Source: Marsupella aquatica (lineage: Eukaryota; Marchantiophyta). From it: 64,000 bases of DNA. Made by a program: the position numbers and the translations under genes. The stretch lies in contig OZ316891.1 of NCBI GenBank assembly GCA_973895155.1, positions 30,876,001 to 30,940,000 of the forward strand, written 5' to 3'. This document shows positions 1 to 12,195 of this stretch, in pieces. The first letter of the stretch is position 1. The number at the start of each line of letters is the position of its first letter. The notes below the pieces were generated by a model. The model was not told where the DNA came from, did not search any database, and worked only from the letters and a program-made list of their open reading frames with translations.

Positions 1-1185
1 ATTTCCTCCGGTCACACATAGGCTAGCAACCCCATACCAAACCTTCATTACCCTACCCATTAAAAGAATGGGCATTCATGGGCTTGTAGTTCAGAATGAT
101 GAACCTATAACCAATTGGCTTAGGTTAATTGGCTAAGAGATTGTGGGTAGTGGATTTGAGTTCTGATTATCTGTTAGGCCCCTGGTTGCCCACTTTGTGG
201 CCCTGATTTAATCTTCTCTCCTTCCTGGTGGGGGTCCTTGGGATCCATTGGGGTTCACCCTGGTCTGGGTTTCCTACAGAAAAAGTGTGACGGTGTGGGT
301 CCTTGGGATCCATTAGGGAGTCTCAAACTTTGCGTTGCTGCTTCCAGGCGCGGTCAGAGACGAAATCCTGGGAAAAAAGTGGCGGACACGAAAATCCGTG
401 TCCGCACACTGCTGAACCGTGACCGAAACTACTAGTTTCGGGCCTCTCTTTTTTCCCGTGACTCGAAGGATTGAGACACCCTATTGGGGTTCACCCTGGT
501 CTGGTTTCCTCCAGAAAAAGTGTCACACTGGGTGGGGGGAGTCTAATTGTATTTCCTCCCCACTTCCTTTCAAGACAAAAAAAGCAGGATGAACCTATGA
601 GCGTGGTAGAATTGAAATGCTTACAAGAGACTGTGTGAGTTTTAGTGTGGCGCGTCTGCTTGACGATATCATCTGTGAGGCAGACCAACGATATTAAAAT
701 TCGTGTCAGGCAGCAAAAGACCATCGATATTAAATCCCGTCAGCCATTCCACATTGGCAAGTATATCAATGGTAGGTGTCCTGGTCGACGAGCTTCTGAC
801 TTCACCTTTTTTTCGTATATGTGAAGCAACGACCTCGACTAACAACCTCTGCCATGCATTGGTCAACTCCGGCTCGAGGGAAAAGATGAAAGCTCCAACA
901 TCTACCTCCAATGGAAATCATCTCGTAAAGGAATAGCAGACTAGACGCCCTCGGTCGACCCTCTAGTAAAATCCATCTTCGTGGGCAGATTCAATTTGGC
1001 CGTTGGTGGATTTCTTAGAGTCCGTCAAGAAAATGAGATTCCCAATCCAAAAAGCGCTGTGAACGCGTTGACGAGGAAGCCAACGTATAGGGTTTTGGGT
1101 TTAACAACAACTTAATAGTGGAACAACTATCCTTCGAAGGATCCGCAGCCCGGATCCGCGAGGGTAGGGAAGCCGCTACCTCGTG
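1..1185. other. Non-coding stretch upstream of the reductase gene
   Basis: No gene was recognised here. Two short direct repeats stand out. GGGTCCTTGGGATCCATT occurs at 232-249 and 298-315. A roughly 40-bp stretch beginning TTGGGGTTCACCCTGGTCTG occurs at about 248-288 and again at 484-526. They look like fragments of a dispersed repeat. The part from about 950 on is probably the promoter region of the gene at 1404. Confidence 0.5.
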
Positions 1186-1191
1186 TATAAA
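1186..1191 (+). promoter_or_regulatory. Possible TATA box of the reductase gene
   Basis: TATAAA lies 213-218 bp upstream of the start codon at 1404, in a locally GC-richer stretch. Position and sequence fit a core promoter, but many plant housekeeping genes lack a TATA box and no transcript evidence is available. Confidence 0.3.
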
Positions 1192-1403
1192 CACTGGGTT
1201 ATGTGGCGGTTGTCGTGAGTGAGTTTACAGTAGCAAGACAGCAGAAAATGAATCCGTAGTCCAGTAGCAATGGACTTTCAAAGTGTTTCACTTTTGGGTT
1301 ATTAATTAGCTTTGCTTCTAGATTCTTATCATCTTCAGTTCTCGGAAGGGATAATTTTCTTGCGAGATCTGAGTGCCGTTTGGGTCTGTTGAGCTAAAAG
1401 TGT

Positions 1404-4400
1404 ATGGCGATGGCGAGGATGAGGCGGAAGGCTGGGGGGCTGCTGAAGAACTCTTGGGAACGGCACATGTCCGTCCTTTCTATGAATCCCTTGCAAGTTT
1501 GTGTGGTGGGAAGCGGCCCAGCTGGATTTTACACAGCTGAGAAGGTTTGTAATTCTGTATTGATGGTCATGTTCATATACAGGCTTGAAAATGATTTGGA
1601 TGTTCTCTCACTTTTCTGCCTGTTTTCTTTTCTCTTAGAGCCTGCGGAATGAAGTCCAATCCCTGACAAACTATTGCCTGGGAATTCGTCCCTGACAAAC
1701 TATTGCCTGGGAATTCGTCGCTGTGCAGATACTGAAGCGTTTCAGTGAGGCTAAGGTGGATATAATTGACAGATTGCCAACTCCATTTGGTTTAGTTAGG
1801 TCGGGAGTTGCGCCAGACCATCCAGAAACGAAGGTGATCTCCGCGCTTGGGAAGCCTACTGTGTTCCTGCATTAGTTCCTTAAGGATTCGTTGCCTGGAA
1901 AACAGATGTCAACTAAATGGGCAGTACCAAGTTCCGAAATTCTTTACAATTGACAATGCCTTTTCTATTAGATCTGTCAATTTCCATTTTCCTATACACG
2001 TAATGGGAGTACTTTCACATTCATGGTACAATGTTATGTGGATTGTACATAATTGTCTCTGTCCAAAACCCTAGTTCAATTTGAACCAAAGAAAGTAATA
2101 TGGCAGTTATATGTAAAATGTTATGGTGCTTGTTATTCCACTTTCAACATGGGCCAAAGCGTATTGAAAATTGAAAAAGTTGAGACGGTGATTTTAACTA
2201 GTTCTCAAATGGATATAGCTGCAAATTTGACGAAGGACAAATAATGCTGCAGCGAGATGTGTACAGAAGCTGATTAGTTGGAACTTGTTTGGAATGGAGC
2301 AGTTGGTGATCAATCAGTTCTCACGGGTAGCGAGCAGCGAGAGGTGTTCTTTCTTTGGAAATGTTTGTTTGGGTCCAGACATATCCTTGGGTGTGCTTCG
2401 GAGACTCTATCATGTGGTAATTCTCACATGTCCAGTTGCTACTACATTAGTTCTGAGAGGCAATCACAGGCATGTTGACTTCCAGTGGTTTGCAATATGT
2501 ACTCGCAACGTCGAGTAGGTATAGTTTTAGAGACCTCTGAATTCTACTTCAGTAGACGTTTCTGTTAATTCTGGTGCAATTTCACAGATTGGATATAGCG
2601 GTCACAAAGTACAATAGAAAAAGTTCAGAACTACTGGCACATCAATGGTCTTAATGTGATCGAGGGTGAGGCGATGTCATTTGGTCACTTCAAGCCTATA
2701 GGTCAACCACACTTTTTTCAATGACCGCACTGTAGGGGAGTGACCTGGCTTCATTTTATAGGTTGTGAAAACGGTGACTCAACAGAATCTATGGTGAAGT
2801 GGCACTGTACTTGAAGGATTTTGAGATCTATGGTAATGTGGCTGCAGGTTGTGCTTGCGTATGGTGCAGAGAGTGATCGAATGCTCAGAATACCCGGCGA
2901 GGTAGCACATCTTATGCCTTCAAATTACTCTGCTGTTTTCCGTCAGTGGGTCACTTGGATGCTAGTTTTCCAGCAGCCCTCTTTAAAACCTCATGTTTCG
3001 ACTTTTTGCAGTCTGGCAAAGGTGTTTTGGGCACTTTCATATCTGGAGAGCGGGTGCTTTCAGCTGCCTGTATTGTAAGAAACCAGATGTAGGGTTCTGG
3101 GTGGTTACTTGAGAACATTTTTATGCCTAATCGTGGAGTTCTTTGCATTCCTAACACGTATCTGTCCTTCGGACAATTCTAGTGGAATAAAGTTGATCTC
3201 TGCCGTGATTATTTACAGAACCCTTGTGTTGCAGGAATTGCCTGGAGTTCATTCAGCTAGAGAATTTGTTTGGTGGTACAATGGACACCCAGACTGTGTC
3301 AATTTACCAGTTGATCTAAAGGGCACAGACACTGCTGTAATTCTTGGCCAGGTAGAGTCCGTAACTATATCAAGGTTTCGGAGGAGATTTTAAATGCCAC
3401 ATCTTGAGGGTCACAAAAGGTTTCCGGCACTGATATACCTAGTGCTCTCTATCGTTTCTATTGCCATTTTCACAGGGAAACGTGGCTTTGGATGTGGCTC
3501 GTATCCTCCTCAGACCCATAAGCGATCTCGTAACGACAGACATTTCTGAGCATGCCTTAGCTGCACTGCGAGAGAGTAAAATCAGGTGGTTGTCTGGCTG
3601 CCATGAGTTGTTGTGGTTCGATGTTCTCTCTTGGGTGATTGCACTGTGCATGTGCGTTTGGGTGTCATATAACAGCATTGTATATTTTTAAAACAGCTTC
3701 GATGTGCGAAATTATGTTTGGTGCTTGTTTGTCTTGATTTGTCTATCCAGTCTGTTTCGCTCTCATGAACTGGCGGCACAGGTGTATAGGAGAGTGTACT
3801 TAGTTGGAAGGCGAGGACCGGTACAGGCAGCTTGCACTGCAAAAGAGTTACGGGAAATTCTAGGTGTGTACTAGAAAATCGTACATTACTGCTTAGAAAT
3901 ATTACTCGAAGATGCCTTTTACCATTCGTTTGTGTCCGTTTATCTCATATTCAATATATTCTTTGCTCTGACTTATTTCAATGCAATCCTTCGCTTTATT
4001 TACTTGCCGTTGAACCATCCTGTTGTGCCAGGGATACAATCGTTAGATGTGAAGATACATCAAGCTGATCTAGTCACTTCCCAAGTAGATCTGGTAAGTT
4101 TGACTGGTTTTTAATATTGTTATAAGTTTCCACTCTCTTTCAGAACTTTACAGATGCAATTGTATTGTTAATACTAATGTATAATACCAACCCGAGATAA
4201 TGGTTTTGTACTCCGGTTGGATGAGTTTGGAGGGATCATTTTAAAGATGTCATGATGTGGCTGCAATAGCAGCATTGTTTGTGGCTAACAGGATGAAATG
4301 AAAAAGAGTCGAAGTCACAAGCGTGTCTATGAGCTATTCTGCAAGGCTGCGGCAGCTACGTCCACTGGACTTGTGAGAAAAGAACGTCAGCTACATTTTT

Positions 4401-6073
4401 CATTCTTCAGATCCCCCGTGGCTCTATTGCCTTCTCAAAACGGAGCGTGTCTTGGCGGTGTCCGACTGGAGAAGACCTTCTTACAAGGTTTGTTTGGACT
4501 GGATGTTTCCATATCGACTGCTACCTCTGATACAAAGTTACAAGAGGATGTCAGCCATCCACTTTATGTGACCCATATGTAGTTGTTTTTGTCGCTCACA
4601 GAGAAGATTGTTATTTGTGCACTACGAAGGGTTGATGTGAATGTTGTTAGAACAGGCCAATACCTCAGGGTTGTGCTTTGTACCGTTTGAGCGCTGTGTC
4701 AAGCTGTTTGTTTGGTTTTTGAGTCTCCACTCTCGAAAGCAAACCTGACGTGATAACTTGTGATGAGCCAGCTGGTTCTGGAAAAGGTCAACGTGCAGTT
4801 GGGACAGGGGAATTTGAAGATTTGGAATGCGGGTAGGGTTACAAACCAGAGGACTTTGTAGATTTGTTTAGCTCGTCTGTGCCTCTGTGCCTGTACTCCC
4901 TAAGCAGGTTTTGACAACAGGATGTTCATAGGTGGTGATGTCTATAGTCTTTTACTGGAAAAGCAGGGGTGACTTCTGTAGCTCTTCCGGTAACCCTGAC
5001 CAAGATAGGACTACATGCTGGAATCGATAATTACGAAAGAGTTTTTACTGCGCAGACGTTACCTTATGTACTCAAGATGATATTTGGTGCAGATTGGCTT
5101 TCAAAAGTATTGGCTACAAGTCCCTTCCAGCCCCGAATTTGACCTTTGATCATGAAAGAGGTTTGACTGTTTCTTCTTCAAACATTCATACTTACTTATT
5201 GCCATCTCTCTGCAAGCTCTGTCATACCTTGTTATGAATCTAACCCGAGCTTCCACGGTTCTAAATGGAGAGTTGGTCATCTCAACGTGCTGGCTGCCTC
5301 TGATATAACGTTTATGTGATAACGCAATTCTGTCTGTGCTGGTGTGTAGGAATCGTACCCAATGCGAGGGGTCGTGTACTTGCAAGTGGGCAGGTCCCTG
5401 GAAATGTGGAGCCTGGACTTTATGTGGTGGGCTGGTTGAAACGAGGTCCCAGTGGAATTATTGGGACGAACCTTATCTGTGCTGAGGAAACGGTACATAA
5501 CTTTTCTTTGTTGGCTATGGAGACGGTCGTGCGGATTCTCCTCTTGGAAATGCTGAGACTGAACTGGAATTGGGAAAAGGAGATTCAAGAACCCTTAGAA
5601 CGACAGTGGTTTCTGAAAATAGAACAGGACAACTGAAAAGAATTTGCCTGGTTGTTGTGTTGGATGAACTATTGTCACTTTAGGCCTTTTGCCCAATCTG
5701 AAACATGAATCTAAGGTTTGTAGGGAATTGTTGAGACTTTGAAATTCCAGACAGGTTTCCACAAAGTGTCCTGCATTTTGTATTGAATCTGTATCAAGGG
5801 GGCTGTAACGCAGTCAAGTGATCCTGTTTACAGGTTGAGAGCATCGCAGAAGATCACAAATTGGGCGTGGTACCTATCCATTCTGCAGGGTTTGTGGGGG
5901 GCTTGGGTCTACAAGGATTACTGGAAGAGCAGAGAATTCAGACGGTGTCTTTCAAGGAGTGGCAGAAGATAGATCAAAAAGAAGCGGAGCTGGGCAGTCT
6001 TAGAGGAAAACCTCGGGAGAAAATCGTAGTCAAAGAGGAAATGCTTAAAATTGCAAAAGACATTCTTATGTGA
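1404..6073 (+). CDS. MFDR: Mitochondrial NADPH:adrenodoxin (ferredoxin) oxidoreductase
   Basis: FAD flavoprotein that passes electrons from NADPH to mitochondrial ferredoxin for Fe-S cluster and related biosynthesis. Exons read as 1404-1544, 1729-1833, 2303-2416, 2848-2901, 3235-3351, 3476-3585, 3790-3863, 4032-4093, 4292-4487, 4724-4832, 5093-5160, 5350-5492 and 5834-6073. All junctions are GT-AG, phases agree, and the total is 510 aa (Arabidopsis homologue about 480). Residues 1-30 are basic and fit a mitochondrial presequence. The FAD-binding GSGPAG is at 36-41, followed by [19 protein letters not shown]. The NADP-binding [11 protein letters not shown] starts at about 176, VGRRGPVQA near 219-227, and the C-terminal [14 protein letters not shown] near 410-424. 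No broken exon was seen. Acceptors of exons 10 and 11 were chosen by phase and similarity and are the least certain. The start codon is the first ATG of exon 1. Confidence 0.93.
1661..1718. repeat. 29-bp tandem duplication in intron 1 of the reductase gene
   Basis: Two identical 29-bp copies (1661-1689 and 1690-1718) that begin CCCTGACAAACTATTGCC lie just upstream of the exon 2 acceptor at 1727-1728. A recent local duplication. It does not disturb the acceptor. Confidence 0.85.
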
Positions 6074-8603
6074 TATACAGTAAAGTCTGCCTTTGAAGTT
6101 GAGGGGATCTGTTCTCCCAATGCTAGTATTTTCTAGAATGGACACTTTGCGAGGAGTTGTTTTGTGCTGAATTGTACTGATCGGTAATTTGATCGCGGGT
6201 GAAAAAGAAAACGAAGAAAAAGGCGATGGGTAACTGTTGTTGCACTGGAACTCTTCGTAATGAGTTTTTTATCAAAGGGCTGGCGCTTTTGATGTTGACT
6301 TGAAGCGAGGCGAGGCAGTCTTTCAGAGAAATTTGGTCGAAATTAGAGCGAGAACAACTGTAGTCGGTTGTTACAGGACTGAATGAGAAATGTAACTGAT
6401 GTGACGGAGTGTCAGGAAGTTAGCAGAGTATGACTTCACTGAGGTCAAGGGGCACAAGCAGCACATTCCAGCCGGGCAATTGCCTTCATTTGCACCTTCC
6501 TAGCAGCAGGTGACTGAATGCAACAACTTCATCCTCAGACTGAAGAATATCTGAAGGCATGCAACGCATTTCACTCGATCAGTTGTCTTAATTGGAGTAG
6601 AGCTATGTCAACAGGGTCATAGGCACTGCCCATTACACCAGAGTGTGGGCGAGTGTGGACAGATGAGTGCTTACTTTCGATGAATAACATCGTTCATCTC
6701 TTCTCCGACATCACCCTCCTAGGTACGTGCAGGGCAGCGCAACGATTGACAAGGAACTAATTTGCCTCCAGTCCTTCCCTGCAGTATCAAATACTTGACC
6801 AACACCAAAGGTCCATTATTGAAACTTGGTAATGTGAGTCTGTAACTCGTGAGATCAATGGACTAGTAACGACGTAGTTTAGTCAAACTCACGTGAGGAT
6901 TGATCCTATTGCTAAGGAAGTGTTCCCTCTTCTTGCATTGGACTAACGATTAATGAGTCGTCTTCCACCTGTCTAGATTTTACCTTTGTTCTCCCTCAAT
7001 TCACTACTTTTTCAACTTTCATACCTCTCTTTGAAGCATTATTATACAGAAGAACTACAGAACCGTCCCAACGATTCGTATACTTTGATTGCAAGACATT
7101 TCGATTGGCTCAGCAAGTGCTTGAATAATTGTCAAACTCAATCTGCCCAATGAATCCTTCGAAATGGAGGCCGACCATAGTTGGTGTTTCATTGTCATAG
7201 TAGACTTTCACTGAGACGGAACTGATTTACCTCCAGTCCTTCCCTTCTCAGAAGACCCCAAACAACTTATGTCTGAGAATGGTCTCTCTACCACACTGGA
7301 CAAGCATAGGATGGAAACCTGAAATTCAGGTGATTTTAAGTAATTGTGGCAGTAGAACCTGCCTCTGTATCAATCTTCAGTAGTACAGAACAGCTCAAAT
7401 TACATACATGACCTCACACTAGTCGTGACTCCATTGTGTATCAAAATCCTCAGTAAAGAATAGCTTACAGGACCTCATATGAGTCGTTTCTCCATTGTGT
7501 ATCTCTCCTCAGTAGTATGGAATAGCTTACATTACATACAGGACCTCATATTGGTCATGACTCCATTCTGCTGCCTCCTCACTGGGAAGTTCAGAACCGT
7601 GTAAAACCTTCTGAAGAATGTTTGAATCTGTACGTAGTGGGCAAGCCTCACACAGCTTGTTGACATCCGATGACTTGTTGCTCTTAATATTTTATGAGCT
7701 TATTCAGATCCTAATGAACTTCGAAAGCTAGGGATTCCACTAAACGTAAGTCCTTGCTTTGCACTTTGGCAGTTAAGTCGTTCAATATCGAGCCATTCCA
7801 TTCTGAATTGCTCGTCCAGCAGGTCAGGAGTGGTACGAATTAGGATGCAGTTGAATCAGCGGAATGCATAAAGCTCATTAGAATCAATCAGCTCCAGAAC
7901 TGGATGGCTCGATCCCATTTACGTCTAGGGGAAGGTGACTGACAAAGCCATGCAGCTGGTAAGGCCAGGGGAGAATCTTGTGAATGGAAACCTTGGCCTT
8001 GTCAATGGAAACTGGTAATTAGAGCTGAACTGAGGGTTATCCGGTGGAAATTAGAACACGCAATCCATGATGCTGTGTGGGTCATCTCTTACGAGAACAG
8101 ATCCATCACCGTAGTTTTCCTTTCAAAGAAATATTCATAGCCTCCTCCTGGATTTGACAATCAGTCAAAACAAACCTGCCATGCTTCTCTGCACTGGAAA
8201 CTTTGGAAATGCACAATGAGTGTTATGAAACGACTGACAATGGACACAAGCAAACAGCAGCACGGGTTTCGTTCATCCATGCTTGAACCCAATACAGTCT
8301 AACAACTTCTTCAACGAATTCAAAGGAATCGTATCACACGCTCGTGTAAACGTAATCAAATCAACTAACTGTGGCAATCTGAGACCAAGAAACCAAATAT
8401 AAGCCAAATAACACGTGCAAAACCTTTAAATATCAGGAGGGTCTGACTCCCACTCTTCAGTTCACGCGTTTTGGAAGATTCTCGCGTGTGTTGTGTTCCT
8501 GGTGGAGAGTTCGAGGGCTCTGCAGACATACACCCACAAAACGGTACTAGGGTTCTCCGCTCTTGCTCTGTGCATGCACCTGCAATATCATCCGTCTCGT
8601 TCT
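6074..8603. other. Intergenic region without recognised gene
   Basis: The first 100-200 bp are probably the 3' UTR of the reductase gene. No coding frame with recognisable content was seen. A 30-bp motif containing CCTCCAGTCCTTCCCT occurs at 6751-6785 and 7217-7250. The repeat at 7377-7579 is listed separately. The part after about 8400 leads into the thioredoxin upstream repeats. Confidence 0.45.
7377..7579. repeat. Three imperfect tandem copies of a 60-73 bp unit
   Basis: Copies at about 7377-7449, 7450-7508 and 7509-7579 share TCAGTA, a GAATAGCTTACA-like core, GACCTCA, and CTCCATT. No coding potential is evident. Confidence 0.7.
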
Positions 8604-8962
8604 GTTCGAGATTCCTGCCAACGAGTGCTAAAGCCAGTGAGAAAGCAAGCGTGGGAGGGAGAAGGTCACTTCGAAGCGATCGCCACTGTTCGAGACTGCT
8701 GCCAGCAATCTCACAAGGCCAGTGAGCGAGAAAGCAAGTGTGGGAGGGAGAAGGACATCTCGAAGCGATCGCTAGTCTGTTCGAGACTGCTGCCAGCGAT
8801 CTCACAAGGCCACTGAGCGAGAAAGCAAGCGTGTGGAGGGAGAAGGACACTTTGAAGCGATCTTCATTCTGTTCGAGATTGCTGCCAGCGATTCACAAGG
8901 CCAGTGAGTGAGAAAGCAAGCGTGGGGAGGGAGAAGGACATTTCGAAGCGATCTGTTTGCGG
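8604..8962. repeat. Four tandem copies of an 84-92 bp unit upstream of thioredoxin
   Basis: Copies at 8604-8687, 8688-8778, 8779-8870 and 8871-8962 start GTTCGAGAxTxCTGCCA and end near CGAAGCGATC. Similarity is high along the whole unit. The array ends 150 bp before the thioredoxin ATG at 9113, so it lies in its promoter or 5' leader. Long open frames on both strands here are by-products of the repeat. Confidence 0.9.
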
Positions 8963-9112
8963 TGTGATTATTGTTTTTCGTACGTGTGTTGAGTGAGCTA
9001 CGAGAACATGCTCGACTTTGTTTTGCTCATTTTGTTTCTCATCTTCGTGTTCCGTATCGTTGCGTCGGGGCTTCAAAAGCAGCCACGAGAAGGAGGTGCG
9101 TCGGGATCAGCC

Positions 9113-9457
9113 ATGGGAAACCACGGCAACGTAGTGGTCATCAACACCGTCCAGGAGTGGGAGGCCAAATTGGAGGAGGCCAAAAGTGCCAGGAAAGTGG
9201 TCGTCGTGGATTTCACGGCGACATGGTGCGGTCCATGCCGACACATGGCCCCTATCTTCGAAGAACTGTCCAGAAAATACACGGATCTCATTTTCGTGCA
9301 GGTTGATGTGGATAAATTGCAAGAAGTTGCTGCCAAGTGGGATGTGCATGCCATGCCCACCTTCGTTTTCATCAAGGATAAGAAGTTGGTGCATAAGATT
9401 GTTGGATCGAACAAGGACGAACTTGAAAAGAAAGCCGTCTTTTTCTCAGCTAGTTAG
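9113..9457 (+). CDS. Thioredoxin h
   Basis: Small dithiol-disulfide oxidoreductase of the thioredoxin h class, reducing target disulfides in cytosol or at membranes. Protein of 114 aa from ATG 9113 (context CAGCCATGG). The active site WCGPC is at residues 38-42, preceded by VVVVDFTATW. The cis-proline loop HAMPTF puts Pro at 82, and the C-terminal KIVGSNKDELEKK is typical of plant h thioredoxins. Gly2 after the initiator Met (MGNHG) could be N-myristoylated, as in h subgroup II. The frame stays open upstream to an in-frame ATG at 9008, which would add 35 residues including a hydrophobic segment (LLILFLIFVFRIVA); this may be an alternative membrane-anchored form or just open leader. No intron interrupts the coding region, although plant TRX h genes usually have introns, so a retrocopy is possible. 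The C-terminal tail AVFFSAS is slightly unusual. Confidence 0.92.
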   Translation: MGNHGNVVVINTVQEWEAKLEEAKSARKVVVVDFTATWCGPCRHMAPIFEELSRKYTDLIFVQVDVDKLQEVAAKWDVHAMPTFVFIKDKKLVHKIVGSNKDELEKKAVFFSAS

Positions 9458-11313
9458 ATGGCGATGTCTCATCCTAGTAGGGGTTTGAGATGCGTCCTTT
9501 GTTTGATTCGGAAATAAACGCAGTAAAAAGCAGTGCACAATGTTTGATGTGACGTTTCCCTGGTGAGCTTCGAACAGGGAATGGCCTCTGCACCTTAGGG
9601 CGCCGTATATGAGTCGAGAATGTTATGAAATTGGTTGCATCATATGCACGCAAGGTTTCTAACCCTGCTCTCAGTTAAGGTCCAAAGAGAAAAACTGTCA
9701 ATCACATGAGTCAATTTGACATGTCAAATTGTGATCCAGTTTCTTGCTTATATTCATTCCATGCCAGAAGACTTAGACGATCACACAGTTTCTTATGCAA
9801 GTGAAATTCAATTCAGGGAATCACTTCCGTCGGGAAGTTAGGGAGATGAAGGGAAAAGATGTTTCTCCTATCGATTTCAAGACTCCTCATCATTGTGACG
9901 AAGGGCGCTTAGATTGAAATCCAATCCGTATATCGAGTCTGACTGTATGATTACTGGTTGCTGGCATCGTTAACCGAGACTTGCGAAAGCTGTTTGACAA
10001 GAACCAGGTGGGCAAACACAAAATGTGTCGGGACAGAGATTATTAGAAATTTAAAACCATTTCTCGCTACTGATTCACGACAACCGTGAAGAATCCATTT
10101 TGAGCTGGTAATTCGATTAAAGGATGAGCTTCTACCACTATGCAGGGGGAAGGATGGGTTGGATCCCCCAAGTGTTGTTTTCCCTTTGGCTGTAACCTTG
10201 CTAGATTTCTGAGGCGTTGGAAGAAGATGCGAGCAAGAATGTAAATTGGGTTCGAGCAGTTCAATGTTCTTCTGTTTTCAGTGAAGGCCATCGGAGCCCT
10301 GTTTCTCCATAGGTGATCTTCTTTGACCGTAACAGCTCAACCTGGAGGCCATTGTAGTGGAGGTCCTCAGAGTGAATGTTGATGAACGAGATTGCCATTC
10401 CTAGGTGATGAATTCGATTAATTTCGAGTGCTACATTCATTTCGAGTGCTACATTCAAGATGATGTACAGGATGAGGACACGGTATGAAGGTTATATCAC
10501 GACTCCTCTTGATAAGCTGAAAAAGATAGCCACTGCATTTACGATCATCAGTTTTTTCAGTGGTAGACGTTCTTGGTTTAAAGATTTCTGGTGCTAAGAG
10601 CCATATGCGTTTTCAACAGATACGTATGCATGATAGTTCAACCGGTGGGAATCCCTGATGTCCAGGAAATCCTTAATGAGAAAGTCTGAACCCTGAATAT
10701 GGGATGTACAGGAAATAACCTGCCTCGCATTAAGCGATGTGACAGATTAACTTGAATGAAGTGGAATCCTAACTTTATAATTCTGCCACGGACCGTAGAA
10801 GCGATTTGAAAGGCATCAGGGATCAGTCTCCAGTTTGGCCTGCAGATACGTTGCAACAAGATTTTTCTCTCTTGATGATGGAGCCTAGAAAAACTGGATA
10901 AAAGCAACCGGATCAAATGAACAAAACGTTTGTGTCCTGTAATAACTGTTGTTGTCCACTACGGATTGTAGTCCCATCGAGCAAAATCGCCACGTTTAAC
11001 CTGATACGGATTTTCCTGGATAAGCAGGCAACACTTACGTTAAACTTCTAACAAATTCACCAGAACAAAATTGTTCAACGTCTTGGAATCCGAACCAAAC
11101 GTACTGGCAAGGAACCGAGGGACTGAGCAATGTTCGTCCCCAATTTCCCTATCACATAACAACTAAAACTAAGTGAAATCTACGGCTGTCTTAGAATTTG
11201 TGGTCCAGTTGTGTGATGATCGGTGGTACCCATCTGATTAGAACGCAACACAGGTTCCGGTGATTGCGTGTAAGTTGGATTGGAGTCCATGTAGTTTACG
11301 GGTAATTCGTTTT
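9458..11313. other. Intergenic region without recognised gene
   Basis: I see only short frames without recognisable protein content here, and no tRNA or other RNA gene. The first part presumably holds the thioredoxin 3' UTR. Confidence 0.4.
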
Positions 11314-11860
11314 GATTGAAGCACATTGTCCCTCGGCCCAACATAATTCGCGAATGAGATATAGGTTGTGGGAACGATGGGGCATTGAGGCACATCGTCC
11401 CTCGACCAAACATAATTCGCGAATGAAAAAAAGGTTGTTGGGACGATGTGGCAGGAGAGGATCCAGGCAGCTCGACATTGAAGCACATTGTACCTCGACC
11501 CAACATAATTCGCGAATGAAAAAAAAGGTTGTGGGAACGATGGGGCATTGAGGCACATCGTCCCTCGACCAAACACAATTCGCGAATGAAAAGAAGGTTG
11601 TTGGAACGAAGGGGCATTGAGGCACATTGTCCCTCGAGCCCAAACATAATTCGCGAATGAAAAGCTCAACATTGAAGCACATTGTACCTCGACCCATCAT
11701 TATTCGCGAATGAAAAGCTCGACATTGAGGCACATTGTCGTTCGAGCCCAAACATAATTCGCGAATAATGAAAAAAAAAAAGGTTGTGGGGACGATGTGG
11801 CAGGAGAGGATCCAGGCGGGTGATCGGCGAGGGAGCATTCAAGCACGTGGTCCCTCGACT
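11314..11860. repeat. Tandem array of a ~70-bp unit carrying the palindrome ATTCGCGAAT
   Basis: Seven copies begin at 11314, 11383, 11476, 11546, 11615, 11670 and 11723, with a partial eighth from 11836. Units are 53-113 bp. Each has CATTGAxGCACATxGTxCCTCG, then a CCxAACATAATTCGCGAATGA-type segment (the first 10 bp of its inner core form a perfect palindrome), then usually AGGTTGTxGGxACGAT. Two units carry an extra GGCAGGAGAGGATCCAGGC tail. Long minus-strand frames here are by-products of the periodicity. Confidence 0.9.
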
Positions 11861-12195
11861 GCGAGGAGCGGGAAATAGTCGCTGCTCGGTTGCCCGCCTC
11901 ACGCATTGCTCTCCACTCTAACTACAGAGACGCCCCTCCCTCCGGAGGAACACCTGCAGAAGACTCCACGCTTCGAGCGGGCGCGCCATCGACATGCGCT
12001 CGCCGGCCCACAAGGGAGCTCGTGCGCCATTGTCCCCTACCCCCAACTCGGGTTACAAGCAGGCGTGACCCTGCTCGGATGGGAGAGACTGAGTTTTCCA
12101 GGCCTATATTGTCTGTATGCATGGATTTACGAAGCTTATGGTTTTTAGAATGGTCTGTGAGAACGGACGTGATGGCCTGAGCCTCATCGAGGCCG
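11861..12195. other. GC-rich spacer without recognised gene
   Basis: GC-rich 330-bp stretch with short open frames in several phases (for example 11890-12180). No domain, RNA gene or splice pattern was recognised. Confidence 0.3.

Noticed and set aside
8365-8850. 161-codon minus-strand frame with SHTCFLAHWPCEIAGS-like repeats
   Set aside because: It is the antisense of the 84-92 bp tandem array. Periodic sequence without stops produces long frames in several phases, and no protein family fits.
11180-11906. Overlapping minus-strand frames of 144-180 codons with FIRELC/SFANYV repeats
   Set aside because: All are translations of the 70-bp tandem array in different phases, with no start or splice logic.
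11990-12110. GC-rich segment with GCTCGGATGGGAGAGACTG, reminiscent of 5S rRNA
   Set aside because: No continuous match to 5S and no polymerase III terminator in place.
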